Positions 1 through 5,393 of a stretch of DNA of 30,494 nucleotides are shown piece after piece. The notes under the pieces are model-generated. The model had not been told where the DNA came from, did no database searches, and saw nothing but the letters and a program-made list of their open reading frames with translations. The DNA lies in contig NZ_JAHONA010000027.1 in the NCBI RefSeq assembly GCF_019131995.1, forward strand, positions 1 through 30,494. Direction: 5' to 3'. Source of the DNA: Collinsella aerofaciens. Lineage in GTDB: Bacteria > Actinomycetota > Coriobacteriia > Coriobacteriales > Coriobacteriaceae. Made by a program: the position numbers and the translations under genes. Every line of letters starts with the position of its first letter. Position 1 is the stretch's first letter.

Positions 1-91
1 GAAGCGCACCCGCAAGAGCCCGCGGATATTAGCTTGCCAGGCAAGCGTCGACTAAGCCATGCAGCGTGCACGGGCCCTCCCGACGGGAAAC
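1..91. other. Left edge, no gene assigned
   Basis: No gene can be supported here. A short plus-strand open frame runs in from the window edge and stops with TAA at 53-55, but its 17 residues resemble nothing I recognise. There is no tRNA fold. Confidence 0.3.
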
Positions 92-118
92 GAAAAAGCC
101 CGGTTTAAAACCGGGCTC
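92..118 (-). terminator. Rho-independent terminator (minus strand)
   Basis: A GC-rich hairpin (AGCCCGGTTT pairing with its complement around a TAAA centre) is followed on the minus strand by a run of five T. The nearest leftward gene is the SIMPL-domain gene ending at 326, so this probably ends that transcript, leaving a 3' UTR of about 200 nt that contains the first copy of a duplicated element. Confidence 0.7.
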
Positions 119-166
119 GAACAAACACGCCTATTGACAATGGCTTTCTCATATTAGAGGGGTCGA

Positions 167-294
167 CGCCGTTAAGGCATTGACCCCTTAATCGAAGTAA
201 CGGCGCTGCCCAGCTATCCACAACTTGGGCTGCCGTCGACCTTATTCTACCCACGGACATTGAGTTTAACAAATGGTTTTTTCGGTAGCGAAGC
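167..294. repeat. Imperfect direct repeat, copy 1
   Basis: This roughly 128-nt non-coding stretch is matched at 1255-1384 (about 70-75% by eye). The most conserved blocks are the core around AACTTGGGCTGCCGTC (214-240) and the part ending ACAAATGG..TTTTCGGTA. Both copies sit just after the 3' end of a leftward gene (SIMPL gene at 326, DUF4143 pseudogene at 1405). Copy 1 also contains a hairpin with a GGGGTC/GACCCC stem at 159-186. No protein or known RNA was recognised. Confidence 0.6.
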
Positions 295-325
295 CTCGGT
301 CCCTCAGCCGCTCAGCACCTGCTTC

Positions 326-967
326 CTACTCCAGCCACCATTCCATATCCACGGAGCACTCGACCTCGATAGGCTCTGGCTCCAGCACCGTCTCCTCGGA
401 GCCTCCGGACGCCCCATCGGGAGCACACGCGGCAACACAGCATGTTCGACCATAGCCCGCCGCCCGACTGTTATACGAGATATGCTTGACGCCGCCCAGC
501 ATAGACCCCGCCGCAACGGCAAGTGCCTGCGCGTTGCCGCGAGCACGTTCAACCGCACGGGCAATCAGGGCGTCTTCCGCCGCGCGCTGATCCGCCAACT
601 CAAATCGAATGCTCATGTCGGGATGTGACTCGCAGGTATTGAGTGCGGTCCACACAGCAGCAAAGTCAGTCGAATCGACAGGCGCGGCAACCGTACCGTA
701 CGCATAGTAGTTGTAGCCCACAATCGTCGCCTTCTTGCGCGTCATCTGCGCATAACAAGTGTACCGACAGCATGTTAATTCGCTATCCAAACCAAAGGGC
801 GCCAGCGCGGCGGCTACGCGGGCGCGATCGGTGTTGTAATCCTCCAGGCACGATTCCTTGGTGGTGCGGCGACCACCAAAGCCAATGCTAAAGATCACGC
901 GGTCGAGCATAACCTCGTCCTCTATCTCGGCGCCAACGCTCACATAACCGGTCTTATCCGTTGCCAT
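326..967 (-). CDS. SIMPL (DUF541)-domain protein
   Basis: This is a 213-residue protein of the SIMPL/DUF541 type, a family of poorly understood, often envelope-associated proteins. Seen: an early beta-strand-like segment (GYVSVGAEIEDEV), a central YNYYAYGTVAAPV strand, a helix rich in ADQRAAEDALIARAVERARGNAQALA, and a final strand GGVKHISYNSRAA, the usual order in the family. No signal peptide or membrane segment is visible, unlike many SIMPL proteins, so it may be cytoplasmic. Start chosen at the ATG giving MATDKTGY because AAAGGA lies about 8 nt upstream; an in-frame ATG six codons earlier has no clear ribosome site. The tail is acidic (EEPEPIEVE-like). A short hairpin at 989-1014 lies in the 5' leader. 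The molecular role is unknown. Confidence 0.6.
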   Translation of the reverse strand: MATDKTGYVSVGAEIEDEVMLDRVIFSIGFGGRRTTKESCLEDYNTDRARVAAALAPFGLDSELTCCRYTCYAQMTRKKATIVGYNYYAYGTVAAPVDSTDFAAVWTALNTCESHPDMSIRFELADQRAAEDALIARAVERARGNAQALAVAAGSMLGGVKHISYNSRAAGYGRTCCVAACAPDGASGGSEETVLEPEPIEVECSVDMEWWLE

Positions 968-988
968 GACATCCGTCCTTTCCACGAA

Positions 989-1014
989 TGGCTACGTTGC
1001 GGTAAGCGTAGCCA
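989..1014 (-). promoter_or_regulatory. Hairpin in SIMPL gene leader
   Basis: An 8-bp perfect stem (TGGCTACG/CGTAGCCA) with a 10-nt loop lies about 20 nt upstream of the SIMPL-gene start. No T-run follows. It could affect translation or mark a transcript boundary; the role is inferred only. Confidence 0.35.
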
Positions 1015-1120
1015 CCCGTGCGGACACAAAAATGGGATGCTGTGCCACGCGCGCCAGGCACGCGCCATGCAGATGGCCCCAAGAGAGTCGCCCGCTCTAT
1101 TCAAATGGATGAAAAATTGA

Positions 1121-1176
1121 GGCCCGGTGACTTGAATCAGAGGTCATCCCGGGCCCATCAGAGCTCGTAGAGCTCT
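1121..1176. other. Two adjacent hairpins, intergenic
   Basis: A stem built on GGCCCGGTGAC and GTCATCCCGGGCC (1121-1155) is followed by AGAGCTC-GTA-GAGCTCT (1160-1176). The stretch 968-1404 has no gene; besides these hairpins it holds copy 2 of the direct repeat. Neither hairpin has a good T-run, so I do not call terminators. Confidence 0.45.
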
Positions 1177-1254
1177 TGGTTGCTTTGGTCTCGCTCTTCA
1201 CGGCGCTTATCGAACTTTCCGAGGCACTCAAGCAGCATTCGAAGCATAACAAGT

Positions 1255-1384
1255 CGCTGCCATTAAGGCACCGACCTCTTGACCAAGCAACGGCGTTTCC
1301 CAGCTCTCCAGAACTTGGGCTGCCGTCAACTTTATTCTATCCGCGAGCATCTGGTTTACCAAATGGATTTTCGGTAAAGGAAGC
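1255..1384. repeat. Imperfect direct repeat, copy 2
   Basis: Second copy of the element at 167-294, same orientation. Shared blocks include TTAAGGCA, AACGGCG, CAGCT.TCCA.AACTTGGG, CTGCCGTC and TTTATTCTA-like sequence, with scattered substitutions and near-equal length. It directly follows the stop codon of the DUF4143 remnant. Confidence 0.6.
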
Positions 1385-1404
1385 ACGGCACGCCCGCAAA
1401 ACCA

Positions 1405-1795
1405 CTACGCCCCAAGTGCCGCCATGGGGATCACCGCCACGCCGTCGTCGCGTGTGTAGGCAATGCTCCCCTTTCCAACCACGACCGCCAAAAACGCCGG
1501 CGCGGCATTCTGGGCGGCAGGATTGGAGAGCACTTTCCTCTCCAGCGCCTTGAGATTTCTCGCTCCATCGTCTGCTTACGCATCACTCAGCTTGACCTCG
1601 ATGGCTCCCATCCGCACAGGTCCTCGGTCAGCTTGAGCCTGTTGAAGAGATCCAGGTGCGCAGCGATGGTCCTCTCGTCGGGGCCCGTCTCACCGTACGA
1701 GGCGTCCTTTATGAGCGTCTTGTACGTGACAGCCTGGCTCTCGTTCATGGCAAGAGCTCGCAAAAGGCCGTGTGCAAGCTCGGGCGATCATGCGA
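1405..1795 (-). pseudogene. Remnant of DUF4143-type AAA ATPase (C-terminal part)
   Basis: Read on the minus strand, this stretch gives pieces of the C-terminal half of the large AAA/DUF4143 ATPase family of gut bacteria. A first piece reads ...MNESQAVTYKTLIKD...PDERTIAAHLDLFNRLKLTEDLCGW, the winged-helix/linker region. After an abrupt junction, AIEVKLSDA appears in another frame, and a last piece reads LKALERKVLSNPAAQ...VVVGKGSIAYTRDDGVAVIPM ending at a TAG (1405-1407). The P-loop domain and the middle of the DUF4143 domain are missing, and the pieces lie in different frames, so the gene has internal deletions. Immediately upstream (1805-1880) is a 23-nt tandem repeat, possibly from the event that removed the 5' part. 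Family assignment is from remembered motifs. Confidence 0.6.
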
Positions 1796-1804
1796 TATAC
1801 GAAA

Positions 1805-1880
1805 TTACGCCATTCTCAATGCTGTTTTTACGCCGTTCTCAATGTAGTTTTTACGCCATTTTCATTGTAGGTTTTACGCT
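1805..1880. repeat. 23-nt tandem repeat, 3.3 units
   Basis: Three consecutive 23-nt units start at 1805, 1828 and 1851, each beginning TTACGCC and continuing with a TTCTCAATG-like core, followed by a partial unit TTACGCT. The period is exact and units differ at 3-6 positions. It lies between the DUF4143 remnant and the 3' end of the intact ATPase. Short directly repeated blocks of this size occur inside the ends of some insertion sequences (for example IS21-type), so this may be a leftover transposon end; no transposase is present. Confidence 0.65.
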
Positions 1881-1931
1881 TGGCATCCTTAGCGCGACCC
1901 ATTCCGAGCAATCACATCAGAGCGCGCTTGG

Positions 1932-3323
1932 TTATCTCCGCTCGCACATCTCGGCAAACGAAATCAGCTTGGTATCTCCCCTGCTCGCCGCAGCTTCCTG
2001 ACATCCTTGCGTAAAGCCACGCTTCGAGAAGATCACGTAGCTTTTATGCTGACGCCTAAAGAGCTCGCTTCGGTACACGAGCTTTTCCAGAACATCCTCG
2101 CCTGCCGGTTCGTTACGCCATTTGCACTCCGCAAAGAGCGCCGCGCCCTCTCCGTCGTCGACAATCAAATCGATCTCTTCCTGCGTACGCGTCCGATTGT
2201 CCGTTCCCCACCAACGGCCAACTGTTGCCGGCACCACACCAAGTTCGCCTGCGCGTGCGAGTTCGTACACGTATTGTCTGCATATAAGCTCAAAGACCGT
2301 ACCCATGTAATCCGATACGTGCGGCTCAATGCGCCTATACGCCATCTCGGCCATATCGTTTTGAATCAGCCCAATGTTCTGCGGCACAAACTTGTACCAG
2401 AACCTAAACATCTGGTCGCTCAGCAGATACACGGCTCGCTTATTGCTCGTCTCGTTTAGGGGCAGCTCGCGCTCGACAATCCCAAGCGACGCCAGCTTAT
2501 CCACATAGCTCTTTACGTTGCTCGCAGGGATTCCCGTAGAGCTCGCAATCTCCGAGATCCTCGAGCGTCCCTGGGCAATTGCTTGCACGATCGCATCATA
2601 TTGCTCGGGATTGCGGCACTCTTGCAATAGCAGGTTGCTCGGCTCCTCAAAGAGATAGCCCGTAGGAGTAAGAAAAAGACGTTTGATGTTGTCCTTGAGC
2701 GGTGCGACAGGATCAACTTTCTCGATATATGCAGGAATGCCACCCGTCATGCCATAGCAAACCGCAGCGTCTTCGCGACCCATGCTCTGCCACAGGCCGA
2801 GGCTCGTCGTAAAATCGAGCGGCATGATCTTAAACTGGGCCGTACGCCTACCGTATAGCGGACTCTCGTAGCCCAGCACCTGTTCCTCCATAAACGAAAG
2901 CGACGACCCGCACAGGATAAGCATGAGCTTGGTCTCTTTGTACAAGTGATCGATCTTGTCTTGCAGCAACGAGCTGATCTCGGGATTCGATTGGGCGAGA
3001 TAGGGATACTCGTCAATCACGACAATCAAACGTTCCGTGCGAGCCATGGTGGCCAACGCATCGAATGCTTCGTCAAAACTGCGAAACGACACGCCTGCAG
3101 TACCAACCGAGCCTGCAAGTATCGCCTGGCTAAAGCCGTGCAGGTTTGCCTCTGCATTGGTGCGACGAGCTTGAAAGTAAATAGCCTTCTTGCCTTGGAT
3201 GAACTCTGTGATAAGGCGCGTTTTGCCCACGCGACGGCGGCCGTAAATCACAGGCATCTCAAAGGAGCCCGTGCCATACAGTCGATTGAGCTCGGACATT
3301 TCCGCTGTTCTTCCGATAAACAT
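1932..3323 (-). CDS. DUF234-type AAA ATPase with PD-(D/E)XK-like C-terminus
   Basis: A 463-residue protein of the ATPase/DUF234 family found as scattered accessory genes in archaea and gut bacteria. Seen: an N-terminal P-loop GRRRVGKT (about residues 28-35), a Walker B strand LIVVIDEYPYL (about 99-109), a helix-turn-helix-like segment near 255-285 (SRISEIASSTGIPASNVKSYVDKLASLGIVE), the RFWYKFV motif typical of the family, and near 385-410 a series E-x-D...AECKW resembling a PD-(D/E)XK nuclease core. Cellular role unknown; a defence or mobile-element role is often suspected. Start: ATG after AAGGAAGG. The promoter region is entirely inside the inverted repeat at 3339-3394, which suggests autoregulation. 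Base composition is lower in GC than the purine operon, consistent with acquisition. Confidence 0.75.
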   Translation of the reverse strand: MFIGRTAEMSELNRLYGTGSFEMPVIYGRRRVGKTRLITEFIQGKKAIYFQARRTNAEANLHGFSQAILAGSVGTAGVSFRSFDEAFDALATMARTERLIVVIDEYPYLAQSNPEISSLLQDKIDHLYKETKLMLILCGSSLSFMEEQVLGYESPLYGRRTAQFKIMPLDFTTSLGLWQSMGREDAAVCYGMTGGIPAYIEKVDPVAPLKDNIKRLFLTPTGYLFEEPSNLLLQECRNPEQYDAIVQAIAQGRSRISEIASSTGIPASNVKSYVDKLASLGIVERELPLNETSNKRAVYLLSDQMFRFWYKFVPQNIGLIQNDMAEMAYRRIEPHVSDYMGTVFELICRQYVYELARAGELGVVPATVGRWWGTDNRTRTQEEIDLIVDDGEGAALFAECKWRNEPAGEDVLEKLVYRSELFRRQHKSYVIFSKRGFTQGCQEAAASRGDTKLISFAEMCERR

Positions 3324-3338
3324 GGGGCTATCCTTCCT

Positions 3339-3394
3339 TTACGTTATAGCTAGCTATATTATACCTTCCTATAATATAGCTAGCTATAACGTAA
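3339..3394. promoter_or_regulatory. Perfect 25-bp inverted repeat in ATPase promoter
   Basis: Two perfect 25-bp arms (3339-3363 and 3370-3394) flank a 6-nt centre. Each arm itself contains the perfect 14-bp palindrome TATAGCTAGCTATA. On the minus strand a consensus TATAAT (3370-3375 complement) falls at the inner edge of one arm, about 50 nt before the ATPase start; no good -35 was seen. The layout of two identical palindromic sites around a -10 looks like a double operator, though a cruciform or mobile-element end is possible. Confidence 0.6.
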
Positions 3395-3446
3395 TTCGAC
3401 AATCGCGCACGCAGAAGGGGCGGCACGCCACCGCACGTGGACCGTT

Positions 3447-3557
3447 CCGGAAAATGTATCCCGTTCTGGAGCCAAAAACTGGGCCGTAGTTTCCGCCAAG
3501 CATCCCATCCGGAAAGCGCGTCCCGTTCCGAGTGGCAATTCCGGGTCACAGTTTCCG
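3447..3557. repeat. Hairpin array family A, two units
   Basis: Two 49-nt units (3447-3495 and 3509-3557) spaced 62 nt apart. Each begins CCGGAAA, reaches a TCCCGTTC block, and ends with GGG..CA/TAG..TTTCCGC, so the ends can pair as GGAAA...TCCC with GGG...TTTCC around a loop of about 18 nt. The same unit recurs six times at 4915-5273 on the other side of the next gene. The rest of 3558-3836 holds no gene; a TTTTGGTCAGC pair sits at about 3776-3798. Confidence 0.75.
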
Positions 3558-3852
3558 CAGATACAAGACGACGATCCTCCGCCCTTATCACATGCCTTCA
3601 AATATGCGATTCAGAAACACAAAACAGCAGATAGAATGCTCTTTTTCAAAAAAGTTCACGTCCCGAATCTTACCAAGACTTCATATCTAGCTACCGTTCA
3701 AGGTCGCCGATTACCGCCCACCGATTCGGATGTAAAAATGTCGCCGAAAACAGGCCATCTACCTGCATGGTTAGATTTTGGTCAGCTTTTGGTCAGCTGA
3801 GCGGCAAGTTCCAGCTGATACGTTTTTGCTACCCAAAAGGAGGCGGTAGCTC

Positions 3853-4851
3853 ATGACCCATTGCAATGACCAGCTCATCGACCAACTGCTCACTCAAGCC
3901 GAACAAGAGGGGCGCTGTCTGATTCCCCCGAGCACGGCGATCCGAAAAGCGCTCCTTCGGCGCACCGGCGGCACGGTTGTCTCGCCCATGCCGGGGTTGT
4001 TTGCGCGAAAAACGCGCTGGGATGAGCTCAACCGGGCGCAGCGTCATTGCGAGATTATTCGCGCCCTTGCGATCATCCACCCCGATTGGACGTTCTGCTC
4101 GTTTTCGGCAGCTTGCCTGCTGGGGCTCGAGGTCTCGTGGCGACACCTGAATGTCGTGCATGTCTGCAGTACCACCAAGCCGTCGGCTCGTCCGGGCGCA
4201 CATATTCAGCGGCACCAGATTGAGCCGGCCGGAGCAAAACGCAGAGCCGGCATATCGGTAACGCCGCCCATCCAAACGGTTACAGATTGCCTGTTGCAGA
4301 CCGGTTTTGCCGACGGCATGCCCATTGCCGATTCGACGATCTCAAAGCTCGGCCTTGCGCCGGAACAGCTGATGGAGGCCGTGGAGCAACGAGCGACTGC
4401 ACGCAATGGTCGCGCGATTCGTACGGCTCTCACAACGCTTCGATATGCCGACGCCCGCGCCGAGAGCGGCGGGGAATCGGTCGCCCGAGCCGTCATGATC
4501 GAGACGGGCTTTGCGCCCGATTGGCTTCAATACGAGCTGACGGACCCCTTCGATTCGGCCAAGCCCATACGAACGGACTTTGCCTGGGAGCGCCAGGCGC
4601 GGGAACTCACGCTGGGCGAGCTCGACGGGCTCATCAAATATACCGACCAGACCATGCTGGCCGGACGCACCACCGCCGAGGCGCTCGTTGCCGAACGACA
4701 GCGCGAGGCGCACCTATCGCTCTACGGTCACCCTCTGCTGCGCTTTACCATCAGCGAGGTCCGCTCGGCAGGAGTGCTCGCCAAAAAGCTACAGACGGCA
4801 GGCATCCGGCAGACCGCGCTGCCGACATGGCTCAACGAGGTGGACCTGTAG
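3853..4851 (+). CDS. AbiEi-like / endonuclease-like protein, solitary
   Basis: A 332-residue protein resembling the actinobacterial proteins annotated as type IV toxin-antitoxin AbiEi-family antitoxin or as DUF559/Vsr-like proteins. Seen: an N-terminal region with a predicted winged-helix character (residues 1-75, including RKALLRRTGGTVVSPMPGLFAR), a middle region with FCSFSAACLLGLEV and HVCS, and a C-terminal region with GGESVAR, then IRTDFAWE, then GELDGLIKYTD, a spacing of E, D and E-x-D-G-x-x-K that recalls a PD-(D/E)XK fold. No AbiEii toxin gene is adjacent, so a classical TA pair is not supported. Start: ATG after AAAGGAGG. The gene is bracketed by hairpin arrays of one family. Function uncertain. 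Confidence 0.55.
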   Translation: MTHCNDQLIDQLLTQAEQEGRCLIPPSTAIRKALLRRTGGTVVSPMPGLFARKTRWDELNRAQRHCEIIRALAIIHPDWTFCSFSAACLLGLEVSWRHLNVVHVCSTTKPSARPGAHIQRHQIEPAGAKRRAGISVTPPIQTVTDCLLQTGFADGMPIADSTISKLGLAPEQLMEAVEQRATARNGRAIRTALTTLRYADARAESGGESVARAVMIETGFAPDWLQYELTDPFDSAKPIRTDFAWERQARELTLGELDGLIKYTDQTMLAGRTTAEALVAERQREAHLSLYGHPLLRFTISEVRSAGVLAKKLQTAGIRQTALPTWLNEVDL

Positions 4852-4878
4852 GAGCTGTTGAGCTTATGCCCGCCTGCC

Positions 4879-5273
4879 CATCAAACTGGGGCACACTTTC
4901 CAGTTGGCGGCACCGCGGAAACCATATCTCAGATTGAGTGCTCAGAATGGGATGCGCCTTCCATATGGCATACCTAGCGGAAACCGCGTCCCGGAATCAA
5001 GGCCCAGAACGGGACACGCTTTCCGGCTGAAGCGCCCAGCGGAAACTGCATCCCGGAATAGACGCTCAAACTGGGACGCAATTTCCGCTGAGGTTCCATC
5101 CGGAAACTGTGTCCCACTCCGAGCGTCAATTCTGGGATGAACTTTCCGCCAGAGGGTTCAGCCGGAAACGGCATCCCACTCTGAAGCGAAATTCTGGGAC
5201 GCAGTTTCCGGTTGAGGGCTGTTCCGGAAAGCGCATCCCATTCTGAGCGCCAAATCCGGGACGCAGTTTCCGT
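4879..5273. repeat. Hairpin array family A, six and a half units
   Basis: A right-half unit at 4879-4902 is followed by six units at about 4915, 4977, 5039, 5100, 5162 and 5224, a steady period near 62 nt. A typical unit has left arm GGAAACTGCATCCC and right arm GGGACGCAATTTCC, separated by about 20 nt of variable loop. Arm sequences vary between units while most base pairs are kept or replaced by G-U/A-C neighbours. The array fills the 540-nt gap between the AbiEi-like gene and the operon terminator and encodes no protein. Confidence 0.85.
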
Positions 5274-5292
5274 ATGCGGAGGCGCTCCAAAC

Positions 5293-5324
5293 AAAAGGCC
5301 CCGGCTCGCGATGGAGTCGGGGCC
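5293..5324 (-). terminator. Terminator of the purine operon
   Basis: A GGCCCCG/CGGGGCC stem followed on the minus strand by TTTTG, about 70 nt past the stop codon of the molybdenum hydroxylase gene. It is the first clear terminator downstream of the five-gene leftward operon. Confidence 0.75.
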
Positions 5325-5393
5325 AAAGGCGCAGCGTATGTAGTTGATGCTCAGCGCGAACAGCCCATCAGCAATGACTGTCCGCGCCCTAAC

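Noticed and set aside
1..91. tRNA or rRNA fragment at the left edge
   Set aside because: No cloverleaf or conserved rRNA motif could be found.
3853..4851. Complete AbiE type IV toxin-antitoxin pair
   Set aside because: No AbiEii nucleotidyltransferase toxin gene is adjacent on either strand.
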